The notes: generated by a model from the sequence alone, not told the origin. 64,000 nt of DNA from Toxonevra muliebris (GCA_963691655.1 OY829326.1:75571235-75635234); one strand, 5' to 3'. Counted from the first letter of the stretch, positions 51,701-58,291 are shown. Made by a program: numbers and translations.

Positions 51701-54660
51701 ATGGAAATAGAGGGGATAGTTTATATATGTACAATGAATTACAAAATTGATCAGGAACTACACAGGGCTTTTAGATTAAATTTGATTTCCTGCATTTATT
51801 TATCACGCAATTGGCAACAAAAAATATTGGAAACCGGATCCACGAACGCTCACATAACACGTTTTCCTCACATTAGAAATGCTATGATGTCTTTTGGAGT
51901 AGATATCCCAAGCATACAAGAACGTGCACCTCAATTTGCAGAGCGGTCCAATAGACCTTCATGCTAAATATTTGTGTCGTGAGCAGAACAATCATCAACG
52001 AAAAACCAGAGCTTTCTGCTGTAATTGTGAAAAAGTGGTTTGTATTAAACATTGAAAATAATTGCATACGTTGAATACTTGTACTTTAGCCCCAAGTATA
52101 GAGCAACAAGAATAATAATTCATTTTAAAATTTAATTTTTTTAATAAAATAAATAATGTATGAATACAATGACCAAATAAAAATATTCGTATTTTTATTG
52201 ATAATTCAATTGTCCGCAATGATTTAAGTGCTTTAAATGAGCATAAATCAATGTAGTCATATGAAATTTCCATCCAATTGCTCATAGGTCCCTACGGACC
52301 TTATCACTTTTTTAACGGAAAAATCTTACCACTAATCCGAGGGTTAAATGAACTGGAATATGTATAAAATTTCTTAATGTTTGTAGTCATTTCGCATAAG
52401 AAAAGTAGCGTTTTTTTAGCTTTAAAGTGAAACTGACTTCTTCCTAAAAATCAGTTACACTGCACAACTTCAAAATCATTTGTTCCTAGACGAAAACACA
52501 AAAAGTTGGAAACGTTTTTTGTTCCTAGAGACCATGAACACACCAACGCAGGCATGAATGTCATGGAAAGGACAGTCGTGCTCACACCAGCCCAACCATG
52601 ATGGTTTTTTTGTAACAAAGAGAAACGGTGGAATTGAAATTTTGACATTTGTCCATTCCTTTTTCTTATGCTCGCTAACAAAGGTTCTTTTCCCCCAAAA
52701 AATGCAAAATAAATTTCGATTATGAGCTTTGACACATTTAGTGGGCTTAAAATTAAAAACATAATAATAATAATAATAAAAACTGCAATCTATGAGGTTA
52801 TGAGAGAAACTACCACAATTGGAACAATATGAACATGAAACATTCATCTACGTGCCGATTTTTATTTTATTTTTAAATTTCTGTCTCATCCTTTCCATCT
52901 TTTTACTACTACTTAATTTTCTACTTGTCTCTTTCACACAGTCGTTCATGCTTGTCGATTTGCAAACCCGCAAACTCTAATCACTAAGTGGCTGTTCACA
53001 TGGGCGCAACCATGAACGCCTGTCTGAAAGAGAGAAATAGAAAGAGATAGAAACTCACTTGTCTTGTTCTAACTACCTATTTTTTCTAGCTCTCTCTTTC
53101 AGACAGGCGTTCATGCTTGCGCTCGTGTGAACAGCCACTAAAGCTATAAACAGAATTGCAGCAGCTGTTGACGATTTTATGCCGATGATTATTATCTGTT
53201 AACGAAACTTAACGTGATTCGATGAAAATTTTTACAGAATTGTGATCAGCAGCCAAAACAACTTGAGAAAAATCATACCATAAGCCAAATACTGAAGTCT
53301 TGTTTTGTTGTACAGTGTAATTGAAAGCAAGCCAGTTGAATACGTGGAAATGACCTGCTACATAGACAGCAGACGGTGGATCAGATGAGGATGTCAACAA
53401 CATACTTAACAAAGCCAGAGGTGCATTTGGACAAATACAGCCAATACCGAGAAGCTCACAAGTTGCCAGTAGAACAAAAATTTGAGCATTCAACGCAAGT
53501 GCAAAGTCAACCCTCACATATTGAAGTGCGATGTGATTAATTTCATACAAAATTGCTCAGAAACTGCAAGTATTTATTAACAAATTTCTGCGCATCACAT
53601 GCTGTAAGAAACAAGCCAAAAACAGCCCAGGTAAAAGATGAAATTTGAGGCGAATGGGACATATTCTAAGAAATCCAGTCATCAGCATAACGAGAATGAC
53701 GCTTAATTGAAGTCCACAAAGCAGTAAACGTCACAGGAGGCCAAATAATACGTGGAGACATTGCATTCATCAAGAACTATCAGCCAAAATTAAAGCGTGG
53801 TACAAAGTAGAAAAACACCCACGAAGAATAGAAGGAAAAAAAAAACAAATACGCATTTAAATACATTCAAGAGGGCAAGAAATGCTTTAGGTTTGCTGGT
53901 GTTATGAGTCTTATACATATGTATGCATTCTATTTTTAAACCAATTAAGATAACTTTTGCAGAAGGATATTTAAATAAATGATCTCACGTATTTGTAATT
54001 GTTCTACTATAATGCAATGACAAAAAAAGAGGAAATTTAAATATCGAAACGACAAGTAATGCTTTTAATTTCATTGCTTTTTCGACAGCCTTCAAAGAAA
54101 TGAAGAATGTGAATATTCTAGATCATTCCACGCATGCTACACTCAACAAGTACAATAAATGCAATAAAAACTGGCACATTTTACCATTCACACCATTACT
54201 TGAATAGATAAATCATAAATAACAAATAATGACTATAAATGAAATGCAACTAACCCCATTCAGCACCATAAAGCAACGCAGAATGCAAATTAACCTACAT
54301 ACATACATATGTACATATCTATTACACTTTATCACAACTTTCAGACAATTTGGGAAAAATCGATATTTGGTACTCCAATGACCGACTAATGTAACATTTT
54401 GATACTTACTTCTTGAACTTCTTTTCTACGAGTGATGAAATCACCCAAGTGAAATAATTCCATACCGAGTTTGTCGGCCCATGAGTGTACTCTGGAAAAA
54501 TAAATAATTTAATTAATTAACATATTTCCGCATATAAACTTATGGAATCTTACAAATTATAATTGATCTTTTCGCCTGGTACAAAATTGGCACTATTTGG
54601 ATAGAGTATGAAGAAGCATAGTAGGGCTTTGTAAATTGTAAAACTGCAGCGGCTCGTCAT
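18675..54660 (-). CDS. Voltage-gated calcium channel alpha2/delta subunit, complete 22-exon gene
   Basis: Extracellular, GPI-anchored auxiliary subunit that promotes surface delivery and synaptic placement of voltage-gated calcium channels (family knowledge). Seen: 22 exons on the minus strand with GT-AG borders and fully consistent phases, giving about 1211 residues, normal for the family. Order: signal peptide ([20 protein letters not shown]), N-terminal segment ([20 protein letters not shown]), VGCC N-terminal region, VWA domain with intact MIDAS DGSGSM near residue 266, Cache-like region ([37 protein letters not shown]), a second sensor-like half ([36 protein letters not shown]), a Cys-rich segment, and a hydrophobic GPI signal exon. 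CDS exons: 54554-54660, 54410-54491, 49764-49868, 49301-49568, 47194-47585, 44168-44617, 35433-35573, 34956-35039, 34656-34712, 31941-32021, 29495-29569, 29137-29244, 29001-29072, 28730-28932, 27997-28142, 25542-25635, 20951-21061, 20115-20233, 19911-20050, 19603-19827, 19049-19531, 18675-18767. Flies have several alpha2/delta paralogues; I do not assign one. Confidence 0.93.
19049..19531 (-). CDS. alpha2/delta exon 21 (delta region)
   Basis: 161 codons from [20 protein letters not shown] through [20 protein letters not shown] to [13 protein letters not shown]. The frame runs six codons into the intron before a stop, but a consensus donor GTAAGT at 19043-19048 and the quality of exon 22 show that it is spliced. 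Cys-rich, as expected for disulphide-linked delta. Confidence 0.92.
19603..19827 (-). CDS. alpha2/delta exon 20
   Basis: 75 codons: [20 protein letters not shown] then [20 protein letters not shown], ending SLFS. The CYxLDNNGFxxIS string is the second Cache-like signature. Confidence 0.95.
19911..20050 (-). CDS. alpha2/delta exon 19
   Basis: Encodes [20 protein letters not shown] then [20 protein letters not shown] and FRNITGN; donor GTAAGT. VTASxAIF and AAVVGFQ are family motifs. Confidence 0.94.
20115..20233 (-). CDS. alpha2/delta exon 18
   Basis: Encodes [20 protein letters not shown] then [19 protein letters not shown]; donor [17 protein letters not shown] is conserved in the family. 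Confidence 0.94.
20330..20700. repeat. Inverted repeat in alpha2/delta intron
   Basis: The block cgcttgaaactcgttact followed by agtcactgattacgaatt (20465-20512) recurs inverted at 20527-20575. Related pieces flank it at 20345-20400 and 20625-20690. This is a hairpin-forming, MITE-like repeat. Confidence 0.6.
20951..21061 (-). CDS. alpha2/delta exon 17
   Basis: Encodes [20 protein letters not shown] then [16 protein letters not shown]; donor GTAAGG. The [17 protein letters not shown] string is a family signature. Confidence 0.95.
21062..21860. other. Intron 16 DNA, AT-rich
   Basis: No gene or defined repeat recognised in this part of the alpha2/delta intron. Confidence 0.45.
21885..21950 (+). 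mobile_element. 3' fragment of a SINE
   Basis: gggccgtgtgtctctagaca then agctaccataacttaacctaa match the 3' end of the full SINE at 24238-24550 (gggccgttcaggcctaagtg, tgtctctcgacagccac, cctaacctaacct). Confidence 0.6.
22796..23839. mobile_element. Non-autonomous hAT-type element, 1044 bp
   Basis: Inverted ends CAGTGCTGTCG ... CGACAGCACTG, with target duplications ttccagta (22788-22795) and ctccagta (23840-23847), 7 of 8 matching. The 8-bp duplication and CAGTG ends suit hAT (P elements are a less likely alternative). No transposase frame is readable inside. Confidence 0.8.
24238..24550 (+). mobile_element. tRNA-derived SINE, full length
   Basis: The 5' 75 bp is tRNA-like: gatagcctagtggatagtgc resembles a D-arm/A box, and gggttcgattcccg a T-arm/B box. 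The acceptor and anticodon stems are imperfect, so it is not a functional tRNA. A tRNA-unrelated body follows, then the tail (aacct)n. Identical 9-bp target duplications agtatactt flank it (24229-24237 and 24551-24559), showing insertion by retroposition. It lies in the alpha2/delta intron between exons 16 and 17, and depends on an unknown LINE for mobility. Confidence 0.88.
24860..25125. repeat. Tandem/inverted repeat of gttatgaaataaaagttatg units
   Basis: The unit occurs directly near 24909, 24949 and 25028, and inverted as ctcataacaattat near 25000. Period about 40-80 bp. Confidence 0.6.
25542..25635 (-). CDS. alpha2/delta exon 16
   Basis: Encodes (C)[18 protein letters not shown] then [12 protein letters not shown]; ends in phase 2, donor [17 protein letters not shown] matches the second half of the ectodomain. 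Confidence 0.92.
26595..27013. mobile_element. MITE with long inverted ends, hAT-type, 419 bp
   Basis: Ends ACACTGTTCTACA and TGTTGAACAGTGT; long inner inverted blocks around ggggtcgctgagtccgaatc at 26660 and their complement near 26940. Target duplications aataaata (26587-26594) and aatagata (27014-27021), 7 of 8. Confidence 0.8.
27022..27990. other. Intron 15 DNA, AT-rich
   Basis: No defined gene. Near 27616 a strong-looking acceptor (ctttctttttcag) on the plus strand is followed by a short open stretch, but no donor or partner exon was found. Confidence 0.4.
27997..28142 (-). CDS. alpha2/delta exon 15
   Basis: Encodes [20 protein letters not shown] then [20 protein letters not shown] and PEHAAAML; donor GTAAGT in phase 1. 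The following intron carries a repeat-rich stretch. Confidence 0.9.
28305..28580. repeat. Solo arm of the Tc1-like element found at 38030-39567
   Basis: Shares ggttaaccagttattagtaa, ctaacaattactgaagaaaa, and ttttttactctaccgactgg with 39345-39567, in the same orientation. It has no internal transposase. Confidence 0.75.
28730..28932 (-). CDS. alpha2/delta exon 14
   Basis: Starts [20 protein letters not shown] and runs through [11 protein letters not shown] to [14 protein letters not shown]. YYWTAIxxTPFSLxxxxP is a family signature. Ends in phase 2. Confidence 0.93.
29001..29072 (-). CDS. alpha2/delta exon 13
   Basis: 24 codons: [20 protein letters not shown] then FDEM; donor GTAATA. Continues the alpha2 ectodomain. 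Confidence 0.88.
29137..29244 (-). CDS. alpha2/delta exon 12
   Basis: 36 codons: [20 protein letters not shown] then [16 protein letters not shown]; matches the YNSVDxxEVEL region after the sensor motif. Donor GTAAAA. Confidence 0.92.
29495..29569 (-). CDS. alpha2/delta exon 11 (Cache-like region)
   Basis: 25 codons: [20 protein letters not shown] then DFRPI, the diagnostic GYAFxVTNNGYxLxHPDLRP motif of the family. Donor GTAAGT. Confidence 0.96.
29640..31480. other. Intron 10 DNA with old TE debris
   Basis: Mostly featureless. Near 30790-30900 a plus-strand string reading [15 protein letters not shown] residues among stops may be a helix-turn-helix remnant of a Tc1-like transposase, but it is too decayed to call. 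Confidence 0.3.
31489..31743. mobile_element. Mutator-like (MULE-type) MITE, 255 bp
   Basis: Inverted ends AACCCGGCGTCAATGAACAT and, from the right, AACCCGGTGTCAATGAACAT; similarity continues inward for about 45 bp. Flanked by caactttttt (31479-31488) and caactatttt (31744-31753), a 10-bp duplication with one difference. A 9-10 bp duplication points to Mutator-like elements. Confidence 0.7.
31941..32021 (-). CDS. alpha2/delta exon 10 (Cache-like region)
   Basis: 27 codons: [20 protein letters not shown] then [17 protein letters not shown] is highly characteristic of alpha2/delta Cache-like regions. Donor GTAAGT. Confidence 0.95.
32415..32820. mobile_element. Non-autonomous DNA element, family shared with 17245-17637, copy 2
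   Basis: Inverted ends ctccaaacacaacggatgcg and, inward from the right, ttccgaacacaatggatgca. A plus-strand frame from 32675 starts [20 protein letters not shown] then FKSQS, matching copy 1, and stays open through the right end to 32872. Confidence 0.65.
33460..33854. mobile_element. MITE with TA target duplication, 395 bp
   Basis: Ends GGGTAGCCAGA and TCTGGCTACCC, bordered by TA at 33458-33459 and 33855-33856. Tc1/mariner-like by target site, AT-rich inside, no coding capacity. Confidence 0.7.
33857..34655. other. Intron 9 DNA, AT-rich
   Basis: Only microsatellite-like TATGTA tracts and short AT-rich frames; nothing supported. Confidence 0.45.
34656..34712 (-). CDS. alpha2/delta exon 9
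   Basis: 19 codons, [19 protein letters not shown], between acceptor tttttaccag and donor GTACAA. Small exon supported mainly by perfect phase agreement with exons 8 and 10. Confidence 0.75.
34956..35039 (-). CDS. alpha2/delta exon 8 (Cache-like start)
   Basis: 28 codons: [20 protein letters not shown] then [17 protein letters not shown] is the entry strand of the family's Cache-like region. Donor GTAAGA. Confidence 0.9.
35433..35573 (-). CDS. alpha2/delta exon 7
   Basis: 47 codons, [20 protein letters not shown] then [20 protein letters not shown] and ESRREKE. Very basic/acidic linker after the VWA domain; phase 0 both sides. Confidence 0.88.
35948..36181. mobile_element. hAT-type MITE (CAGTGTGG family), 234 bp
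   Basis: Ends CAGTGTGGTCAAC and GTTAGCCACACTG-like. Target duplications ttaatata (35940-35947) and ctaatata (36182-36189), 7 of 8. Internal block ttttcaaaatccgctaaaat is shared with the second copy at 56225-56494. Confidence 0.85.
36300..36880. repeat. Degenerate repeat of 'ataagagtcctaaaa' type
   Basis: gagtcctaaa-like words recur near 36350, 36625, 36685, 36785 and 36840 in both orientations in a poorly ordered stretch. Nature unknown. Confidence 0.35.
38030..39567 (+). mobile_element. Tc1-like element, decayed, with inverted arms
   Basis: The left arm (38030-38158) is the inverted counterpart of the right arm (39345-39567): tccagccattaaaaag versus ctctaccgactgga ends, sharing ctaacaattactga and aaaatctcagata. 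Between them, 38165-38570 reads a Tc1 transposase C-terminal half in two frames: [18 protein letters not shown], then frame-shifted [38 protein letters not shown]. The catalytic glutamate of SPDLNPIENLW is replaced by Asp (KPSDNVW), so it is dead. Confidence 0.75.
39900..40048 (+). promoter_or_regulatory. Core promoter and 5' UTR of plus-strand peptide gene
   Basis: TATATATA at 39979-39986; Inr TCAGT with A+1 at 40012, 33 nt from the first T of the TATA box; 37-nt leader to the ATG at 40049. A GATA-type site (TTATCA, 39906-39911) and gaaacacaact lie upstream. The whole stretch is closely matched at the minus-strand paralogue (59112-59254). Confidence 0.75.
40049..40335 (+). CDS. Small secreted proline-rich peptide gene (paralogue A), nested in alpha2/delta intron
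   Basis: Two exons: 40049-40069 (MFKIQIN, donor GTAAGT) and 40126-40335 (acceptor gctttcag), intron 56 nt, 76 residues. The precursor has a hydrophobic signal ([16 protein letters not shown]) and a mature part beginning near [15 protein letters not shown], then Pro-rich [30 protein letters not shown], ending SLKSAAG-stop. The terminal Gly could serve as an amidation donor. It lies on the strand opposite alpha2/delta, in intron 6. The promoter is well formed. I do not recognise the family; an antimicrobial, accessory-gland or other secreted peptide role is inference. The paralogue at 58861-59111 has the same intron position, intron length and promoter, which is strong evidence that both are genes. 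Confidence 0.8.
40420..41310. repeat. Outer inverted repeat enclosing a MITE
   Basis: ttggtcaaaaatagcctaaa (near 40442-40465) reappears inverted near 41270-41300 (gctatttttgactaaaattt). It flanks the 40586-41054 element, suggesting an older foldback element that received a later insertion. Confidence 0.5.
40586..41054. mobile_element. hAT-type MITE (ACGGTTGCCA family), 469 bp
   Basis: Ends cACGGTTGCCATTT and, inward from the right, tACGGTTTCCACTT; target duplications cttatatg (40578-40585) and cttaaatg (41055-41062), 7 of 8. 'gtaccaa' words recur inside. No coding capacity. Confidence 0.7.
41576..42858 (+). mobile_element. Decayed hAT transposon with transposase C-terminus
   Basis: Terminal AGGGATGC (41576-41583) and GCATCCCT (42851-42858); no clear 8-bp duplication remains. 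From about 42224 to 42546 a plus-strand frame with two premature stops reads [17 protein letters not shown]..., [18 protein letters not shown]..., ending [20 protein letters not shown]. The last block resembles the hAT dimerisation (hATC) end. An ACCGGTATACCGGT palindrome sits near 41653. Inside, ccccatacagat is tandemly repeated three times (41803-41850). Confidence 0.55.
43100..43660 (-). repeat. Member of the GAAGTGATTTTTAAAAAAGTGAAGTG repeat family
   Basis: The minus strand of 43485-43560 reads gaagtgatttttaaaaaagt then gaagtgttttttgaagcgta, shared with 56790-56880, 58360-58440 and (minus) 62440-62520. Boundaries of this copy are unclear. Confidence 0.55.
44168..44617 (-). CDS. alpha2/delta exon 6 (VWA domain)
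   Basis: Exactly 150 codons: [20 protein letters not shown] ... [15 protein letters not shown] ... [17 protein letters not shown] ... [11 protein letters not shown] ... [20 protein letters not shown]. The acceptor aaatcag at 44618-44624 is chosen because it restores VQ-ANL in phase; the upstream in-frame Met is intronic. The following intron (35574-44167) is the largest but one and hosts the plus-strand peptide gene. Confidence 0.95.
44920..45800. repeat. Tandem degenerate repeat, 'ggcgtggcacctcccat' family
   Basis: At least four units of roughly 100-140 bp begin gggcgtggcatctcccat / gggcgtggcacctcccat / gggcatggccatccccat / gggcggggtcctatctatc, each followed by a ttggtacaa-like block. Such GTGGGCGTGGC repeats are familiar from higher-fly genomes. 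It lies in alpha2/delta intron 5. Confidence 0.7.
46385..46830 (+). mobile_element. LINE (RTE-like) reverse transcriptase 3' fragment
   Basis: The frame at 46433-46633 reads [20 protein letters not shown] then [11 protein letters not shown]..., the segment after the RT catalytic core. About 140 bp later [14 protein letters not shown] and DDWLY follow in another frame, as in the C-terminus of these elements. Frames are broken. Confidence 0.75.
47194..47585 (-). CDS. alpha2/delta exon 5 (VGCC N-terminal and VWA start, MIDAS)
   Basis: Encodes [20 protein letters not shown], then [12 protein letters not shown] and [20 protein letters not shown], and [11 protein letters not shown]. The DxSxS MIDAS motif is intact, so metal coordination needed for channel trafficking is probably retained. 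Donor GTATAT. Confidence 0.95.
47925..48669. mobile_element. PIF/Harbinger-type element, non-autonomous, 745 bp
   Basis: Ends GGGCCAATTTCACAGT and, inward from the right, GGCCCAATTTCACAGT, flanked by TAA at 47922-47924 and 48670-48672. A 3-bp TAA duplication is the Harbinger hallmark. Inside, the frame from 48370 reads [20 protein letters not shown] then [16 protein letters not shown]; the TGGGPP motif is reminiscent of the Myb/SANT-like accessory protein of these elements. Truncated after 63 codons. Confidence 0.8.
49301..49568 (-). CDS. alpha2/delta exon 4
   Basis: Begins [20 protein letters not shown] and ends [10 protein letters not shown] with one extra base. It carries NxS/T sites ([10 protein letters not shown]) typical of the glycosylated alpha2 part. 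The donor GTTTGA is non-consensus; it is the only join that restores the PEVIKAIQW frame of exon 5. Confidence 0.85.
49764..49868 (-). CDS. alpha2/delta exon 3
   Basis: 35 codons, [20 protein letters not shown] then [15 protein letters not shown], in phase 0 on both sides, with donor GTAAGT. The helical, charged composition fits the segment before the VGCC N-terminal domain. Confidence 0.9.
50146..51677. repeat. Direct repeats flanking piggyBac-like debris
   Basis: About 140 bp at 50146-50282 (ggtagagttaggataaaatg, gtggtagcatcataaaattg, gtgactcgcccaataaatg) recurs at 51535-51677 with few changes and in the same orientation. Confidence 0.8.
50364..50876 (+). mobile_element. piggyBac-like element fragment with inverted ends
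   Basis: Left ttgggaccatatatagttcc then ttgggcagt; the right end, read inward, gives gtggaccatatatggttcgt then tgggcagt. Plus-strand coding includes [20 protein letters not shown] (50449 onwards) and, after a deletion, [20 protein letters not shown] then [10 protein letters not shown], a Cys-rich C-terminus like the zinc-binding domain of piggyBac transposases. Internal core missing. Confidence 0.6.
51660..52075 (+). mobile_element. Second piggyBac-like transposase C-terminal fragment
   Basis: The frame 51662-51967 includes [20 protein letters not shown] and [21 protein letters not shown] frameshift later [20 protein letters not shown] then CIKH gives the Cys-rich end. Stops and shifts make it a remnant. 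Confidence 0.5.
52988..53138. mobile_element. Palindromic MITE with TAA duplication, 151 bp
   Basis: Nearly complete inverted repeat: GTGGCTGTTCACATGGGCGC / (inward from right) GTGGCTGTTCACACGAGCGC, continuing through catgaacgcctgtctgaaag. TAA at 52985-52987 and 53139-53141 suggests PIF/Harbinger mobilisation. Confidence 0.8.
53370..53850 (+). mobile_element. LINE (RTE-like) 3' fragment
   Basis: Across shifting frames: [41 protein letters not shown], and [20 protein letters not shown]. These are the order and motifs of an RTE-type reverse transcriptase C-terminus. The long open minus-strand frame here is an artefact. Confidence 0.7.
54410..54491 (-). CDS. alpha2/delta exon 2
   Basis: Acceptor ttttccag; encodes [20 protein letters not shown] then RRKEVQE; donor GTAAGT. 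The SWAxKLGxELxxLGDxxTR pattern is the family's N-terminal signature. Confidence 0.92.
54554..54660 (-). CDS. alpha2/delta exon 1 (signal peptide)
   Basis: ATG at 54660. [20 protein letters not shown] then [15 protein letters not shown]; a hydrophobic core after a basic start makes this a secretion signal. Donor GTAAGA; ends in phase 2 (TT). This start was chosen because it is the first Met of a signal-peptide-like frame that joins exon 2 in phase. Confidence 0.85.
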
Positions 54661-55499
54661 GTTTCTTTTATGTGTATGTTACTCTAATTTAAACTAATAA
54701 ATTTAAATTAAAAATGTAACTTTAGTTATGTAAATATTAACATGTTTCGTATTTAGCTGCTGTGCTTTCACTTTCTAGTTATAATTAAATTAAACACTTT
54801 ATTTTATTGATTATTACATTAAATTACACTAGATTAAAAATTTTAACATATTTTTTATTATTTGTTTGTTTTCAATAAATTTTAAGATTTTAAGATTTTC
54901 ATTAATTTTCCTATGAATAAGAAAAATTTGTGTGTGTCTATACTGTTTTTCACAAATATAGTGGTGTATTTTCATATTACTCATTCATTATCAAATTGTT
55001 GTCGTATGTTACAAAGAGATAAATAGCTTTTTGTAAAAATTTTATATTCGTTACTCTTCTGGGGCTATGGTGCGTATGCGCAACAAAAATGTTAAGACTT
55101 GCGCATTTTGTTTGTTTATATTTTTGTACCGGCATTTCCGTACACGTAACAAGTGTTTGTTTATACACAACTGTGATTGTTAAAATGTAAACATAAACAA
55201 CAGCTTCATTGCTTACAATGCATACATATGTTGTTGTTGGTGCTTTATATGTAGTAGTATCTAATTTAGTTATTGCAAATTCATGAATGAATGTTGACGG
55301 ATACCCATGTGTATTATGTGAATAGTGAAAAAAGTGAAAATAATATGTAAGCTATGCACTTGTTGAATTTAAATGATGATACTGGTTGTTATGAAATCAA
55401 ACAATTTTTATAAAACTAGGGATGTTTTAACAGAATAGACCGTTTTGGGATGATCTTTCAAATGACAAAGTTTTGCTAGTATACATTTAAATTTCATGT

Positions 55500-55900
55500 A
55501 AATATAAAAATGAAAATTTTGAGTTGTGACGGTATAGTCACAAATCTTAATAAAATTATCGATTACTTTCCTTCGATGTTTTGTATATTTAGCGCAATTG
55601 AAATTAAGTGGCCATCTATTATATCAATAGGTTTACCAATGCTGGAAAAAAACAATTCAATAAAAATTGGTTTCAACTTTTCAACATGTTTTGAAAAAAT
55701 AGTTAATGCGTTATATTTCAAAACGGCAACATTCACAATAAAATACATCATTCGGTTTAACCTTTCGGTTTTTTGCAACCTAAAAGACAAATTACATTCA
55801 AAACTTTTTGCAAAAACAATAATAAACAATCTCTATTCAGTGAAGATATTTGGAATCAAATCTGTAATTCTGGGTTATGATTTCAAATATTAGTAGCTTA
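55500..55900. other. Unassigned open frames on both strands
   Basis: 127 open codons on the plus strand (55510-55893) overlap 88 on the minus strand (55563-55829, e.g. LIS-IALNIQNIEGK, FSKHVEKLKPIFIEL). Composition is coding-like on the minus strand, but no family, splice partners or promoter could be tied to it. Probably a TE remnant. Confidence 0.25.
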
Positions 55901-56129
55901 TATAGGATATTGAAAGATTAAGAACTATCACTAAGATCACTGATGAGGAATTGTGGCGGATTCCGAAACCGCCGTCTGATTTGCCCGTCTCTATATTCAT
56001 TGTTGTTGTGATGACTACATTTGTTCATTAACCTGTTTATATATAACTTCAAATAACGAAAGTGACATGAACTTAAGTCATGACTTTGAAAATTAACCTC
56101 TAGATTTAATTTTCATAGTCACCTAAAAA

Positions 56130-57035
56130 AACTAGCGTTTTTCTTTATTAGCTCTAAGCAGAACACGAGTTGTCAAAAAACGTAATCGTGTTGCTTTTTA
56201 GCTCTGAGCACTCAGAACAAATGTCAGTGTGGCCAACTTTTGTTTTTCAAAATCCGCTAAAATGAAGAATAAAACGTGTATTTTCTTTAAAAAAGTGTTA
56301 AATTTTTTCCCTGATATAAATGCAAGCAAACTCAATACATTTAAACTTTTTCACAAATAAAAATTTCTTCGATTTTTCGAAAAATATTTTAAATTGAAAA
56401 AAAAAACACACTGATCGCTAAATCACATTTTTCCGCGTTTTAATTTTCAAAAAGCACTAAAATCAGCGGGAAAAGATCTGAGTTGGCCACACTGGCAAAC
56501 ATAATTGTGTCTTTTTTTTGTGATCAGAGCGCGCTCAGAGCGTGCTCTACGTCCTCAGAAGAAATTGACTGAGCAGACAGAGCACGAAAATTTGAAACAA
56601 TACACAAAAATTTGAAGGGCTCAGAATAATTAATTCATACGTTTTGTACAAGAAAATCAAAACGATTGAAAAAAACTTTGTTGAAAAATAAACTTAGTTA
56701 TAAATAGTTGTTATCTGACAGTTCGTGCTCTATGGGTTTATTAAATTAAATCAGAGTTGTCAGAGCGTGCTCGGCACGGCTGTCGTTTTAAAATTTTTTT
56801 GTGAAGTGAAATTCTTAAAAAAACAAAGTGATTTTTAAAAAAGTGAAGTGTTTTTTGAAAACGACATAACTATTATCAAAATTCATCTGGTTTTATATGC
56901 TTAGTTTGCGAAAAAAAAAACTTACTTACTTACAGACACAATAAGGCTTTTTGAATGAGGGTACATAATTTGTTCTTAGGAATTTTTCACGCAAAAAAAA
57001 AAGCAAACTTATTCGAAACTATCGCCTTTTTGCAT
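56130..57035 (+). mobile_element. DNA repeat element, copy A, with nested MITE
   Basis: From cgtttttctttattagctct to cgaaactatcgcctttt, matched by the minus strand of 62266-62770 (copy B) over its whole length apart from an extra 270 bp MITE at 56225-56494. Repeated agagc(g)tgctc words give it a distinctive look. No coding frame. It carries the gaagtgatttttaaaaaagt block. Confidence 0.75.
56225..56494. mobile_element. hAT-type MITE (CAGTGTGG family) nested in copy A, 270 bp
   Basis: Ends CAGTGTGGCCAAC and GTTGGCCACACTG. Comparison with copy B shows the empty site; flanks acaaatgt and gcaaacat are a decayed 8-bp duplication (5 of 8). Same family as 35948-36181. Confidence 0.85.
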
Positions 57036-57242
57036 GAAATCATTTAGAAATAAAATCCTCTACTCCCCTTCTAAATCTTCTACCTCATTATTTTCAACCA
57101 AATTTTCATAAATTATACTAGTCGGTAAGGCCCCAGTAACTGGGGCTAGTTTTTTGAGAAAGAAATCTCTTCATGAAAAACAAATATCAAAAGAGAACCA
57201 AACTACTCGTTGGTGCTTGTTTTGTTATTTGTATATGCAGAT

Positions 57243-58291
57243 CAGGGATGCCAACTCATTTTTTCTTTCTCCCCGATAGTTCTCGAGAAATTCCCCGATT
57301 TTCGATCAAATTCTCCGCATCGGTATAATTTCATATTATAACAGCGCGACACTCACTTTCCATAAAAATATTTTACAAAAACCAAGAATACCTTAAAATT
57401 GATCTCGGTAAGTGTTATTTTAGGGCGACCCTGAACTTTGTCAGTCCAAAACTTAACCAAATTTTATAGCACTCGTAGATTAATAGAAATGTACTTTCTG
57501 AATCCGGCATTCTTTTGACACATGAGAGATTTCATTTCAAGGGAACCCACTCTTAAAATCGATTGGGCTCAAACTTGCACAAAGTTTAGTCATATTGGGT
57601 AGTAGTTACCATACCAAATTTAAACGATATGAGGTGAGTCGAGTTACTAGACGTTTATTGTAATAGATAAACAAGTCTCAGCCCACTTTTGGACATCAAA
57701 TTTATCAAAGGAAAAGACATGGGCTTTCTTTTGATTCAATTAAAAAATGGCAAAAACCTTGTTTTGAGAAAAAAGGGTTCCAAGTTTTGATTGTCGGTTT
57801 TTAACATATAAAATATATTTCATCTTCTTTGTGATGGGTGATCGTAATTTGTAAGTTTAAAGATTAGTCAGAAAGGATTAAAAGTTATTAATCAGGAGGT
57901 GCTGGACTAAGGCATAGCTTTCTGAACGGTCGAAAGGGAAGTTGAAGCGCCGCGCGACTGTTTTGGCCTGACTGACACTCGGCGCTATAATCGCCTATAT
58001 CTACGAAATCACTCCGAGTTTCTTTCTGAAATTTTTACAAAATACTTTTGAAATATAATACTTTCAAATAGCAATTTTTTTAAAAATCCATTTCTCAAAA
58101 CCAATAAAGTGCCCACTTAAGAAAAGATGAACATTTTAAGACCCAAAATATGAAATAAGGCATAAGTAAAACGTTTTACATTACATAAAATTTGATAAAA
58201 AAAAGCTGAACGACTTCAAATTCCCCGCAAAAAACAGCTCATTCCCCGATTCCCCGCTCTAAGTCAAATTTCCAGCAAGTTGGCATCGCTG
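57243..58291. mobile_element. Non-autonomous hAT-type element, 1049 bp
   Basis: Ends CAGGGATGCCAACT and, inward from right, CAGCGATGCCAACT; both ends also hold ccccgat runs. Target duplications atgcagat (57235-57242) and atgccgat (58292-58299), 7 of 8. No transposase frame found. Confidence 0.8.

Noticed and set aside
53209..53550. 113-codon minus-strand ORF
   Set aside because: The plus strand carries recognisable LINE motifs, so this frame is its antisense shadow.
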